The notes: generated by a model not told the origin, from the sequence alone. 64,000 bases of DNA from Yponomeuta sedellus (GCA_934045075.1 OW203727.1:15994861-16058860), one strand, 5' to 3'. Shown: positions 42,255 through 52,989, counted from the first letter of the stretch. Program-made: numbers and translations.

Positions 42255-42560
42255 TTTAAAAACCTATTTAGAGGCTAAAAATTCCAAAATTCTGAACTGC
42301 AAAGTAGGTACTCGGGGCTGCAAGTGATGCAAATTACTTCAGCCAGATGTCGCTGCCCGTACGTAATACAGAGAATATTGTAAAGAGGTTCGAAATTGGC
42401 ATATTGGCATAAAAGTCGCATGTTGGCTCAGTTGGAAAGAGCGCTGGCATGGATAGCCAGAGGTCGCGGTTGCGAATCCCCATGGGTGGAATTTTTAGAC
42501 TATAAATAAGTTTTTAAAATTGTCCTTAGCACGGGTCAGTGCATTAAAAATAATATAACT
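42255..42560 (+). mobile_element. tRNA-SINE-I, rearranged copy
   Basis: A TAGGTTTTTAAA complement segment, the GCAAAGTAGGTACTCGGGGC segment, a degraded head (TTGGCTCAGTTGGAAAGAGC, box B damaged to GGTTGCGAATCCCC) and the GCACGGGTCAGTGCATTAAA tail. Confidence 0.7.
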
Positions 42561-42631
42561 GTATGAAACTTTTTTTGCAATGAATGTTTTTCTATCTTTT
42601 TTCTAATTACTTACTGTGTTCTGGAATATAG

Positions 42632-42815
42632 GCCAACTAGAAGCTATGAAGCGTCATTCGTAAGGAACAGCCTTAAAACAAATACCCATAGAAAGATGGA
42701 GAGTAAATTTAGCCGTACACACAATACGTCAACTGACGTCAATGATGTTGATTTACGCTCTAACACGTACTTGCCGTCTGACGCAGTAGAGTCTGATGTA
42801 TCAGTCATGGCTTGA
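42632..42815 (+). CDS. Candidate terminal exon of an unidentified host gene
   Basis: A branch-point-like CTAAT (42603-42607) and a pyrimidine-rich tract precede an acceptor AG at 42630-42631. After one leading base, 60 codons run to TGA at 42813-42815. The peptide begins PTRSYEASFVRNSLKTN and ends VESDVSVMA; it is Ser/Thr/Asp-rich and not repeat-derived as far as I can see. An AT-rich stretch with AATAAA-type signals follows (near 43062 and 43171), as for a 3' UTR. No preceding exon was identified, so this could be chance. No family recognised. Confidence 0.35.
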
Positions 42816-43200
42816 CGACAGATTTTAAAGCTTTGTAGCTTTTGTGAGGTCAAAATTACATGGCGTGCCTATTCTTGTTATCGTACTCGTAGTTTTTTTA
42901 TTGTTATATGCATACAAAAGGTGCCGTAAAATTTTTATGCTTGTTTGACAAATTTAAAATACAATTTGTAAATTTAAACATTGCAAATTATTGCATGTTG
43001 TCGACGAGTGTGTTTTTGGTATTTGTACTGTTGCTTTGCTGTTTTGTATCGCTGTTAAATAAAATAAATAACCTAAATAGCATAGTTAATAGCCTTTGTA
43101 AATCTTATGTCCTGTAAAATGTTTGTGTGCAATAACGTATAATAACATTTAAATACTGTAATTTATTGCAATAAAAATTAATTGAATTGAAATCATGTTA
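42816..43200 (+). other. Possible 3' UTR of the candidate exon
   Basis: T-rich sequence with AATAAA-like hexamers at 43062-43070 and 43171-43176. A 69-codon hydrophobic frame at 42908-43117 has no family match. A LINE 3' end is an alternative reading of the last 100 bp (GTGTGCAATAACG). Confidence 0.3.
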
Positions 43201-43208
43201 ATTGCATT

Positions 43209-43757
43209 GTGTGCAGCCGAAACATCTCCAAAAGAGCTAGATTAGCTATTCATAGTGGCGTGCTGGTCCCAACACTTATGTATGGTAGCGAGACTTGGGT
43301 GTGGCAAAAGAAGCAAGAAAGTACAATTAATGCAGTTGAAATCAGGTCCTTAAGAAGTATGTGTAGTATTACTTTGACTGACAGGATACGCAATAGTCTG
43401 ATTAGAGAACGTTGTGGACTGAAAGAGGATGTAGTGACTAGAATTGAGAAAGGAATGTTGCGTTGGTTTGGACATGTGGAGAGGATGAAGGAAGAAAGAT
43501 AGACGAAACAAATATATATTGCGAATGTGAGTGGAAGGGCTGGTAAGGGACGTCCCAGACGGACTTACATCGACCAAATAGGGGATGTATTAGCAAAGGG
43601 AAAGATAAAAAGTACCCGGAACCGGCGAGCGTGCATGCAACGACTTATGAACGTTGATGAAGCGAAGGTGATCTGTCAGGATCGTGGCAAGTGGCATCCC
43701 TGGTCTCTGCCTACCCCTCTGGGATACAGGCGTGAGGTTATGTATGTATGTGTCATG
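43209..43757 (+). pseudogene. RTE-type LINE 3' part, ATGT-tailed family
   Basis: The reading continues VLVPTLMYGSETWVWQKKQ, IRSLRSMC and MLRWFGHVERMKEER. A stop follows at 43500-43502, then the frame resumes GRAGKGRPRRTYIDQI and RRACMQRLMNVDEAKV. This is the C-terminal tail of an RTE-type reverse transcriptase, truncated at its 5' side. The 3' end is GGGATACAGGCGTGAGGTTA plus TGTATGTATGT. Three clear copies of the same 3' end lie at 45506, 52990 and 57268, and a rearranged one at 63336. Confidence 0.8.
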
Positions 43758-43759
43758 TT

Positions 43760-44179
43760 AATTACTATGTAACAATACTTACTGAATCCTCTATTGCATA
43801 TTATAAATGTGAAAGTTTGTGAAGGTCTTAGGATTATTTACCTTTTTAGGATTTTATTAGGATTATATACCGCAGCTTGGACCCGACTGAAAATCAGCGT
43901 TGCAACTGACAAGTCTGTTGCTACATAATGCTGAGTCGGGCCCATTTTGGGGGCTCAATACTTAAAACCTATGTATTAAATTATGTTGTTTTCGTGTTGT
44001 AAAGTTGATTTATTTTTTAGCTGTGTCTTTTTTTTTTGCGTTCTGTGTAATCTTTTTTTTTTTAATTGGTTTGTGTGTTTTTTTTTGTTTTGTTTTGAGT
44101 ATTGTGCCGTCAAATAAATACATTTTCTTTCTTTCTAATTTACCCCGTGCTGAGGACAGTTTTATGCCAATGTCAATGC
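43760..44179. other. Spacer with T-rich low complexity
   Basis: 44005-44110 is a T/G-rich low-complexity run that creates hydrophobic frames. No gene. Confidence 0.45.
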
Positions 44180-44266
44180 TAATCGTGCCAGGCACGGTTA
44201 GCCAGAAGTCGCGGGTTCGAGTCCCGGCATGGGTGGAATATTTAGCCTCTAAATAGGTTTTTAAAA
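44180..44266 (+). mobile_element. tRNA-SINE-I, 5'-truncated
   Basis: CACGGTTAGCCAGAAGTCGC, GGGTTCGAGTCCCGGCATGG, then TTTAGCCTCTAAATAGG. Confidence 0.7.
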
Positions 44267-44350
44267 GAACTTATGATGGTTTACACGAGCACTAGACATA
44301 GTTAAAACTGTTTTTATACGGATTTATGCTCGTTTATTGCATTTTTACAA

Positions 44351-44440
44351 TTTTCCGACGTTTCGGCACTTTTTCAGGTGCCGTGGTCTCGGATGACCTC
44401 GACATCGGATGACAGTCATCCGAGACCACGACTTGGCACA
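44351..44440. repeat. GAAACGTCGG-type repeat with 15-bp hairpin
   Basis: CCGACGTTTCGGCAC then GGTGCCGTGGTCTCGGATGA. 44383-44397 pairs perfectly with 44415-44429. Related motifs lie at 1190, 47998 and 54625-54663. Confidence 0.6.
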
Positions 44441-45505
44441 CATACAAGACGAAAATCTGACTTTAGACCAGCCATACCATAAAATATTTATTAATTACGT
44501 TGCCATGGTAACAAGAACCTTATAAACAGAATCTGTGAGGGCACAATTTTGCCGGGACATCTAGTAGTTTATTAAAATTAAATGTAGGCACGAAGGGCCG
44601 TCTTTAGAGAGTAGAGTCAGTACAACACAGTACCTTCCCGCTGCTTTTCTTCATACCTGTAGGTTAATGTTGCGTCGCTTTCTGTCCGTCTGCTGCATCG
44701 TTAATTGTACGATTGTTAACCTACTAATTTGAATGTTCGGACATTTCAACACAGTGAAGAATTTCCCCTTAAAACATTTTCGTTTGTGCTCGTTGCATTT
44801 TTAACTCCCTTAATTATTTGCCTCACAAACTTTTACTGCTGCGTTTATATTCGTACTTTCGTCGATTAGCCCTTCAAAACGGCGAGCGATGAAATCTTTT
44901 TGTCAAAATTATAATTGCGTTGCGTCTAGATGAATAGAATATAGTAGAACATTTATTGGGAAAAAACAATAGTACACTGTTTTACAAAAAGTTCTTGATT
45001 AAATGCTATATAAAAAATTTACGAACAGCTTCTGACGCTGTGATAGTTTAAAAACCTGTATTACAGCAATCAATGCTACTTCCACATCGAAGTGGCATAT
45101 TTTGTTTTGAACTTGGATGGTACATAAAATTTTGTTCTATTTAGTTATAATTTTACTGATGAAACAAAATATGTACATATCCTAGTACATATTATATCTA
45201 TATAGATAAGAAATGATTTTTTTTTCGTCAACATTTTGATCATGTTGCGTCTAGATGATTATGTTAACGCAGAGGTGATTAAAATGCATGGATATGCTAT
45301 ATTTGTGCATGGAAATGCTAGATTGATGTTTTTGCGGAACTAAATACCGAGAAAAACAACTCTCGAATTGTCTGTTTTATTGCTGCAGTTGTAAGCACCA
45401 AATAAAGAGTTTCTTTGCTGTTAACGCTAGAAAGATTTCACGAGATGTTAATTAACAACCACCTCTAAGGTCGAGGTTAGATGATAGGATGAATGAAAGG
45501 GATGA
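44441..45505. other. Spacer, nothing recognised
   Basis: AT-rich with no supportable frame or repeat over ~1 kb. Confidence 0.45.
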
Positions 45506-45660
45506 TTAGCACAAGGCAGGAAAATCAGTACCCACAACCGGCATGCGTGCATGCAAATGAACGTTGATGAAGCGAGGGTGATCTTTCAGGATCGTGGTAA
45601 GTGGCAGTCCCTTGTCTCTGCCTACCCTCTGGTTTACAGCCGTGTGGGTAAGTTATGTGT
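45506..45660 (+). mobile_element. RTE 3' end, ATGT-tailed family
   Basis: AACCGGCATGCGTGCATGCA, AACGTTGATGAAGCGAGGGT, GATCGTGGTAAGTGGCAGTC, then a degraded tail TTATGTGTTATG. Confidence 0.7.
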
Positions 45661-45699
45661 TATGTCGAGGTTGAAGTCAAAGTATTTTCATCAGGAAAG

Positions 45700-45870
45700 A
45701 AACCAATATTAACAGATATTTTCATTGAGAGTCTACATACATGTAGACGTGACATATACATGCATATAAATTTGAACTTTATATGCATGTATATTTCATG
45801 TCTACAAGTATGTAGACATGAAATATACATACGTGCACATGCGTATATTTCATGTATACATGTCTGTTGA
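45700..45870. repeat. Cluster of overlapping hairpins
   Basis: TACATGTAGACGTGACATA, ATATACATGCATATAAA and TTTCATGTCTACAAGTATGT with their complements recur alternately, giving several competing hairpins in ~150 bp. Confidence 0.65.
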
Positions 45871-46430
45871 CTTCATACTTGTTTTTAAACTTGTCCGTAA
45901 TGTGACATTTTAAAACGACCGTTCCGGTTTCTGATAGATAATTACATGTGTAGTACGGTAATCAAAGTCCGCTAATAATGTTGGTTGAAGTTGAAGGACA
46001 GGGATCACTACGTCAATTATGTTGACGTCTAAGTAGTTACTAAAGTATGTCTATATTCTCGTCACGTCATTCCTACATAGATGGCTTGCATTCATCTGCG
46101 ATGACTCCACTACAGTATTAATTTGTTTGCAATTTTCGGCTTGGAAAAAATACGTGTAGGTTATTATAGGTGTAGCAAAGTACATTGCAATTCATAGTCG
46201 GCTACTGTGTAAACTCGCAATGTACAGTCGACAGCATTTAAGTGCACTATTATATAGTTATTTACCTACTGTAGACTTTGCAATAACAATGTTCACCAGC
46301 GTTCGACTACCTTGAAGGTGTTACAGAAAGACCAGGAAACGGTTTTTTCAGTACCAATAGAGTATAACATAAAAAAATTTATAACTTTTGTCATTTTGTC
46401 CTCGCAACATTTTAACTTTTTCTGGGTGGG
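45871..46430. other. Spacer, nothing recognised
   Basis: No gene or repeat seen. Confidence 0.45.
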
Positions 46431-46433
46431 TGA

Positions 46434-46541
46434 GTCGCACATTAGCTCAGTTGGAAGAGCGCTGGCACGGATAGCCTAGGACGCGGGTTCGAATACCGGC
46501 ATGGGTGGATTTTTTAGCCTCTAAATAGGTTTTTAAAAACT
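46434..46541 (+). mobile_element. tRNA-SINE-I, host of a nested 5S-SINE
   Basis: Head TTAGCTCAGTTGGAAGAGCG, box B GGGTTCGAATACCGGCATGG and TAGCCTCTAAATAGG. Its tail (ACGGGTTAGTGCATTAAA plus an A-run) is displaced to 46890-46914 by the 5S-SINE. Confidence 0.75.
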
Positions 46542-46544
46542 GAG

Positions 46545-46876
46545 CGGTGAAGCGCTCGTGGCCTAGGCGAACCGAGTGATTAGAATCAATCACTTGGTTA
46601 AGCTACAACAGGCGCAGTCAGGTACGGGATGGGTGAGCGTACCGTGACCACCGCTAGTGGCATTTTTCCGAGCGCTTCCGCGCTTTGCAAGGCACGTTAA
46701 GCCGTTGGTGCCGGCTGTCATATAATGGCAGTCGTTAAGCCATGTCAGAGGCCTTATGGGCGGCTTGCTAACTTCTGACAGTAAGGCCCGCCACTGTCTT
46801 ACAATCCTCCACCAACCTTCCTGCGATGCAGGAAGAGACCCATGCCCCAGCAGTGGGGACATACAAGGGTTGATAA
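46545..46876 (+). mobile_element. 5S-SINE subfamily A, internally deleted
   Basis: The head is complete (GAAGCGCTCG...CGAGCGCTTC), with the C-box region altered to GGATGGGTGAGCGTACCG. About 45 bp of the 3' body (the CCCGGACTTGGCC segment) is deleted. It ends GGGTTGATAATTG. Confidence 0.85.
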
Positions 46877-47163
46877 TTGCATTAAAGCGACGGGTTAGTG
46901 CATTAAAAAAAAAGAATATAAATTTTTTAACTATTAAACTTTATACATTAGACTTTATACATCCGATCCCTTTACACATTCCGTTGCTTGAACAGCCATG
47001 GCCCGGAAGGCATTAAATAATAGTTTATAATCCTCAATTGATTTTTTACACAAATTAACTGCGTCCAGATGACGATGCCTTTGTCCAGCAGTGGACGGTT
47101 ATGGACAGATTTATTAATGTTTTAAGATTGAAAGAAAAAAATATAATATTCAATTAATTTTTT

Positions 47164-47330
47164 GACTCTATATGTCCGAGTGTAAGGCACAGCCTTCTCT
47201 CTCAGAGAGAGAGCACAGGCTTAACCATCACCATTGTCTGTCGTGGATTGGCAATTTCACGCGCTGAGGTATGAGTATTGTGAAGACCTCAGGATTCCTC
47301 ACGACGTTTTTCTTGAGCGTTTGCTTATTT
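47164..47330 (-). mobile_element. tRNA-SINE-II body fragment
   Basis: On the minus strand: CAAGAAAAACGTCGTGAGGA, CTCAGCGCGTGAAATTGCC and AAGCCTGTGCTCTCTCTCTG. It lacks its head. A short RTE-like end (TGTCCAGCAGTGGACGG) lies just upstream at ~47080. Confidence 0.6.
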
Positions 47331-47741
47331 GAAGTTTAATACGTACCATTAGAAAGTTTTAATTATCGAGACAAGTTTTGCGTCAATTCAGTAACACTTC
47401 GTATGTTATAAAGGTGATAATTTACAGACATCTTTATGTGAAATAAATACTCTTTTGCCCAGGAGACTAAACTCCGGTTTATCGTAAAGTAAACCAATTC
47501 TATTATAAAATTACTGTGATGAAGTTGTTAATTCTGTAAAGCAGGCCGTCATCACCACCATAAGAATACTCTCTCTATCTACGGAACCCTTCACTGCGGG
47601 TGGCCCGACACGCCCTTGGCCGGTTTTTTAACATGTACTTGTGTCTACTGCTTTACTTACAGCAGTAGCGATTGTTGAAATACGAGAAGAAAAAGGTTTG
47701 ACAAGATTACCTATTTCTTTTACTTTGTGGTACCTATACTA
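47331..47741. other. Spacer with one repeat end
   Basis: 47575-47630 (CGGAACCCTTCACTGCGGGT then CTTGGCCGGTTTTTT) is a 3' scrap of the GGGTTCCG-type repeat. No gene is seen. Confidence 0.4.
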
Positions 47742-47862
47742 TTTTTATTTTTAATGCACTAACCCGTGCTAAGGAACGGGTAGCCAGAGGTTGCGGGTTC
47801 GAATACCGGCATGAGTGAAATTTTTAGCCTCTAAATAGGTTTTTAAATTTGTGGTACCTACC
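47742..47862. mobile_element. tRNA-SINE-I fold-back copy
   Basis: The reversed tail (TTTTTAATGCACTAACCCGT) is joined directly to a forward box B part (GGGTTCGAATACCGGCATGA...TCTAAATAGG), another snap-back join. Confidence 0.7.
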
Positions 47863-47989
47863 TATACTATCTGACCCCGCAAAGTTCATTTACCATATTA
47901 TTTAGCCTACGACCCATTTTTAGACCTAAGTCATTTACACAAAAAATCATAAAAATCGGTGAAGCCGGATATTCACTCGTTTACTTTTA

Positions 47990-48040
47990 CATTTTACAAT
48001 ATTCCGACGTTTCGGCACTTGCAGGTACCGTGGTCCCAGA
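47990..48040. repeat. GAAACGTCGG-type repeat scrap
   Basis: TTCCGACGTTTCGGCACTTG then GGTACCGTGGTCCCAGAAGA, as at 44351 and 54620. Confidence 0.5.
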
Positions 48041-48282
48041 AGATTTAGGTGACAGGCGTCTTTTTGAAAGCATTAACTGTTAGTTTACTACCCTCGGCGA
48101 AAATTACAAAAGAAAATTATGAAGTTACGTTCCAAAATGGGCAAACCAATTATTTTATAAAAAGTAATTTTATATAATAAATTACTAAAATGTAAAATTA
48201 AACGAGAAAAATATCCGTGCACTTACATTTTTTATTATGTCTAGTGTTCGTGTTAACCTTAGAAACACTATATACATCGGTG

Positions 48283-48644
48283 CAGCCCCGGATCTAAGGG
48301 GGTGCATACCGGGACACTTGCCCCGGGCGGCAGTTTCATGGGGGCGCCAAATCCTTGAGACAAAATTTGTAAATATTTAAAAAACGATGTTTAAAAAAAG
48401 CACGCCGTGTAAAGTTGTAGTATTTCCTGGTTATATATTTTTTCCGTGTTTCTGTTTTAAGTCATAAATTAAACTTATTACTTATTACATAATAAAAAGT
48501 TTAAAATTATTAAAGGATTATTACTTTTACAAATGGTCCCATAAATGTTACTCATTGGCAGTTTTAAGTTTTTCTAAAATACTGAAGGGGGGCGCCACTT
48601 TCAAGGTTTTGCCCCGGTTCGAAAAAATCGTAGATCCGGGGCTG
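48283..48644. mobile_element. hAT-like non-autonomous element (362 bp)
   Basis: Inverted ends CAGCCCCGGATCTA (48283-48296) and TAGATCCGGGGCTG (48631-48644), with further subterminal GGGCGCC pairs. It is flanked by an 8-bp duplication with one mismatch (CATCGGTG / TATCGGTG at 48275-48282 and 48645-48652). CAG ends and 8-bp duplications are typical of hAT transposases. No frame inside. Confidence 0.8.
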
Positions 48645-48652
48645 TATCGGTG

Positions 48653-49554
48653 AAGTCATTCCCGTGGAGTTCGATAACAAACACTGTAACACGAGATTTT
48701 TATATATTATAAGACAGTCTAACAATAGATCGCTCGCAAACTACCTACCAATAAATTATGTCACTTGAAAGAGTTTCAAGATAAATTGCCAAATGGTCGA
48801 CAAAATAATGCTCTAAGTAGGCCAGAAGCCATGGAGACAGGATTATAAAGGAATCGATGAGTAACGAGGTTAGATTGACTAGCGGGGGTCACGCTAGTAT
48901 TACATTCTGCTTTCAATACCAGTTTTGTTGATGTGTTATTTAATTTAATTATCATTTCTGTAACATCAACTCATTAACGATGTAAGCTTAATTTATATAA
49001 ATGCTGTGCTTACCTATAAGTGTAATTACGCGTAATTTTATCTTCCTTTAACTCTTTTGTACCATGTTCTGTATGTATGCTGTTGGTGTGCCTAATAAAT
49101 AAAATAAAATAGGTTCATATAAATATATAAATTTCCTGAAACTTGCATGAAACACAACTTCGTCTTTAAATTATCCTTTGTGGAACATTGTTCTAATTTA
49201 TTTATGCAATATATAGTTGAATAAACAGCACAAGTACAAAATATAAATTATATATATGAAAATTGTTAAACAATGTTTACAAGCTGCAGAACTAAATCTG
49301 TTTTAAGTGACTAAGTCTAATTGACTTGTTTCAGGAATTGTACAAATATAATGAGGATATGGATCTGCCATCCAATTGTCATCTATGTACATTGTAGAGA
49401 AGGGACTAATATGGTTTGAACAATCCGAAGTTAAAACATGATTTCAACGGAAAGCATTTCGATCAAATTAAGTCTACTGAGGGCAGGCCGCTGCACGATT
49501 GCCCCAGAGTGTCACCTAGCCGAGAGGAATGGTGAAACATCATGAAGCAAGCAA
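48653..49554. other. Spacer, nothing recognised
   Basis: AT-rich. 49480-49550 has an RTE-like flavour but is not resolved. Confidence 0.4.
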
Positions 49555-49790
49555 CATCATAATCACCATCATCAGACATTTAACGCCCACAGCAGGACAT
49601 GAGCGTCCCTCATGGTATTCCAAGCTTCACGGTCTTGTGCCGACCGCAAACAGTGACTCCTCGCCATCGTAACCAGGTCGTCAGACCATCTAGTGGAGGA
49701 ACTGCCCACGCTGCGTTGTCCTGTCCGTGGTTGCCAGGTCAGAAATTCGCTCCAACGGCCATCAGTTTTCGCAACATCAGTCCACAATAA
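49555..49790 (-). pseudogene. RTE-type LINE reverse-transcriptase C-terminus
   Basis: A 71-codon minus-strand frame reads WQPRTGQRSVGSSSTRW, SDDLVTMA and SAQDREAWNTM, ending ALNV. This is the terminal block of an RTE-type ORF, of a different subfamily from 28905-29172. A GAT-rich tail (CATCATAATCACCATCATC on plus) follows at 49553-49575. Truncated at the 5' side. Confidence 0.8.
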
Positions 49791-49856
49791 AGGTATTCAT
49801 GGGAGCCACGACTGCAACCACGATCAAGAGTGTACTGACCAAGAAGATGAAAGCAT

Positions 49857-50196
49857 TTATAAACCTATTTAGAGGCTAAAAATTCCACCCATGCTGGGAC
49901 TCGAACCCGTGACCTCTGGCTAACCGTGCCAGCGCTCTCCCAACTGAGCTAATGGGCGACTCACGGCATCAGTGAAATTTCGAAACTCTTTACAATACTT
50001 CTCTGTTTCACGTACCGGCAGCAACATCTCGCTGAAGTAATGTGCATCACTTACAGCCCTGAGTACCTACTTTGCAGTTAGATTTTACATCGGACTGATA
50101 TCGTTGTACCTATATGATTATATTCTTTTTGATGCACTAACATAGGTTTTTTTTAAATTGTCCTGAGCACGGTTTAGTGCATTAAAAATAATTTAT
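49857..50196 (-). mobile_element. tRNA-SINE-I, unit length
   Basis: Minus copy with the complete head (box B complement GGACTCGAACCC, box A region CCCAACTGAGCTAATGGGCG), the GTACCGGCAGCAACATC segment and a reversed piece of tail at the far end (TCCTGAGCACGGTTTAGTGC), so it ends in a short snap-back. Confidence 0.75.
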
Positions 50197-50325
50197 AATG
50201 AAAGCATTTATGTTAAATGTCAAGGTACAATATATGCCGCTGCCTTAGGGCCCAGTTTTAGTGGAGAAAAAGGCAGTTTAAAAATACTCCACTCTGGCCA
50301 TTTTTTTCTCAAATCATAATCATTT

Positions 50326-50736
50326 ACACCCGTATTCCAAGACGTTCCTCAAAATCTCCTCGACTCAATACTAAACGGAGGTGGAGTCGAGGAGAGGTGG
50401 ATTCATTTCCTTGAGTTAATATTACCAGACAATATTTGGACTGTACTCGAGTGACTACAATCAATAGAATCTGTGGTTTTACTCGAGTGAGAATTTGTTT
50501 TTTTTTGTTGGCAATGGCGATGTCATTGATATTATTTGACTGGCGGAAGTTCGTCTTTCTCGAGGAGGTTTTAAGGTAGGTCCCGAGGTACCTTAGCATT
50601 GACAGTTGATTCCTCGACTTAAGTGAGAAACTTGCTCGATAGGAAGAAATTTAATACATTTTAAAATACTGTTTTCCTCGGTTTTGCAAGAGTGGAGTGG
50701 AGGAAAACTTCGAGGAACGTCTTGGAATATGGGTGT
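50326..50736. mobile_element. MITE family C (411 bp)
   Basis: ~42-bp imperfect inverted ends beginning ACACCC(G/A)TATTCCAAGACGTT, at 50326-50367 and ~50695-50736. The interior has repeated CCTCGA-type motifs. Superfamily and target duplication are unclear. Confidence 0.7.
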
Positions 50737-50739
50737 CAG

Positions 50740-51104
50740 TTTCACACATAAGAGTGACCCCAGAGTGGGCCCGACCGTGTAAACACGCCGCGGTGCCAGA
50801 ATAAGGTTGCGGGCCGGCGCCAGGTCGTCGCCCCGCCTTCTACTACATAATAGCTGTGTTTACACTTAGCGTACTTTCCTGCGCGAATGTCTTCTTGTTT
50901 TCTTACTACAGGGAGCCTTCGAATGCTGTTGACAAGTTTGAACGTGACCATGATTTAGAAACATATGGCACATACTTTTTTAGTAACCCAAAATTACGTC
51001 ACTAGAGCATAGACAAACAATATTGGGACGAAGAGTTATAGAAAATAAAAAAAAATATGGGTCAAACTTCTTATAGTCCTACAGATTTCTATGTTCTATC
51101 GTCG
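50740..51104. other. Spacer with a GC-rich patch
   Basis: 50755-50850 is GC-rich (GGTTGCGGGCCGGCGCCAGG). No supportable exon. Confidence 0.35.
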
Positions 51105-51265
51105 TAGCTTAGGACCAGGACAAGTGCTTGTTTCCCAGGTTTTGGATGTTTACATGTTCGTGATGTCGTTGTTTCTGGTGCCCACGACACAGGGTATCCT
51201 AGTGTGGGGCCAGAAGCAATTGTATGTGCCTGTATGTAAATATATATGTAAATGTTTCATATGTT
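51105..51265 (+). mobile_element. Repeat sharing the GTGTGGGGCCAGAAGCA block
   Basis: Plus-strand relative of 11613-11960 (GGTATCCTAGTGTGGGGCCA then GTAAATATATATGTAAATG). Its frame is not a gene. Confidence 0.5.
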
Positions 51266-51269
51266 ATTT

Positions 51270-51785
51270 CTTCAAATCAAATCAAACAGGTTTTATTCAA
51301 AGTAGCACAGATAGCACAGAAACTGCGACCATTAAGCGTTACAAGTGTACAGTCTGTTAGCTTTTAGAATATACCTCGGGCTCTAGAGTAGGTTTCGGTT
51401 TTTGCCGAAAGCACACGAGTGTAAATCTACTTCCTGCTCTGTATAAAACTTTTCTTCACTATTTTGAAAAGTTATGTAAAGTTAAGTGTCATGTTAGTTC
51501 CGATATTTCTATTACACGAATATATCCGATTCTATCCGATAGTAGCCGAGGTATATTCTAAATCATAACAGACTGTAACTAGATGTCCATTTTGAAATCT
51601 GGAGAATTTTGGAGAAAAATAGGTAAAAAACTTCAAACCCAGTCTTTTCAAAGTCCTTAATTAATAGCGTTTACATAATTATTATAAAACGTAGAACTCA
51701 TGCATTGTACTGTCTTTAATTCCAGACATCATTGTCAGTTAGATGATCCCTTATGTTACAGTATTCCATTTGCCATAAAGTGTAA
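51270..51785 (-). mobile_element. 3' end of the CR1/Daphne-like LINE, split by a MITE
   Basis: The 51289-51345 and 51578-51780 segments match the 3' UTR and last codons of the LINE at 4822-6036 (TTTTATTCAAAGTAGCACAG; CAGACATCATTGTCAGTTAG). Its tail is (TTTGA)n, seen on plus as CAAATCAAATCAAAC at 51275. The family A MITE is nested within. Confidence 0.75.
51350..51575. mobile_element. Tc1/mariner-like MITE, family A, copy 5
   Basis: 226 bp, ends CAGTCTGTTAGCTTTTAGAA and complement, flanked by TA (51348-51349, 51576-51577). The right inverted end has lost a few bases (AATCATAACAGACTG). Confidence 0.85.
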
Positions 51786-52580
51786 TTTCTTTCCCGATCC
51801 CGGTCTCGAGGTGACTGAAGTACCTGCAAGAAGAATGTACACAATAGATTAAGAGAGCGCAATTCACCAAATCAGAAAAGTAAAATAAACGACTTTTTTG
51901 TAAATAATAAGATGTATTTTAAGCAAAATTTAAATTGTATTTATATTAACTACGAGTGTAAAGAAGCAATAACGGCTTCTAGTAATCATAATTATGTTCG
52001 ATCCACAGAAGTTCAAAAGCAAGGCCCTTTTTTGTTCTGTTTTATTTATCCAAGTATTAGGAAAACGAACTAGGTTACCAGTCAACGAGTAAGTAAATTG
52101 ACATTTTATCGGTGTGCACTGAGTTTTGATCAGTTATTAAGGTCAAGAATTCTCCAAAAAATGGCGAACAATTCGTGTTACAATCGGGTTAGGTCAAATT
52201 AAGTTAGCTTTGTAAGAACTCTGTACGAACCAACTGCAAAGATAGTATACATGATTTTCTTTGTTTTAACGTGATTAAACAAATCCTTTAACAAGTGACG
52301 CGATCGGCTCCCGGAAGGGGTGATGTGGCTATAGCGGTAGGCTTTTACCTCTACGGTTTATGTTGAGGACCTGCCGAATTTCATGAATACCATGATGAAA
52401 AACCTATACCATGGTATAGGTTTTTCTTTTAAATTGCGAACTAATAATAATCTATTTATTATAATCTATTATTGTAATCTATTACAAAATGAAACACATA
52501 AGTAACATCTTCACGATATTTAAACCTGTGGCAAACCCTGGGAGGTGAATTCCTAAAATGCATATATCTCTCTTCATCTT
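51786..52580. other. Spacer with a 30-bp palindrome
   Basis: 52397-52426 is a perfect palindrome with no loop (GAAAAACCTATACCA and its complement). No gene recognised. Confidence 0.5.
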
Positions 52581-52582
52581 TC

Positions 52583-52735
52583 AGTTCTATCCATCCCAAG
52601 GTTGTCTGGAAGAGATCGCTTTTAGCGATAAGACCGCCAATTGTATACGGCAATAGCTTAGATGTGTAAGCCTTTTTATGTATTTTGTTTTCTGGTGTGT
52701 ACAATAAAGAGTTCTAATCTAATCTAATAAGGTAT
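52583..52735 (+). mobile_element. LINE 3' end with TAATC tail
   Basis: CCCAAGGTTGTCTGGAAGAG, CGCTTTTAGCGATAAGACCG, TGTGTACAATAAAGAGTTC, then (TAATC)n. It is the best-preserved example of this 3'-end series. Confidence 0.7.
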
Positions 52736-52989
52736 ATGGTAATGGTCGTTTCATTCACACTATCGGTAGTCTAGTAACCAATCGCATTGGTTGCAATGGT
52801 ATTACACGTGCTACTTAACTCAGCGCCTCTCGCGATTCGATCTTCTTCGCAAGAGATGCATATTTAATTTGCGTGGGTTATATCCCTAGAAGACATTGTA
52901 CTGCTATTGCTTTGTAGACTATCAAGTTCAGGCAAATATCAACCATTGTCGTACTTATTTCATTCTGTTAGAAAACTATGTAAGTATTA

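Noticed and set aside
44005..44256. Hydrophobic 83-codon frame, possible membrane protein
   Set aside because: It is created by a T-rich low-complexity run and ends in tRNA-SINE-I sequence.
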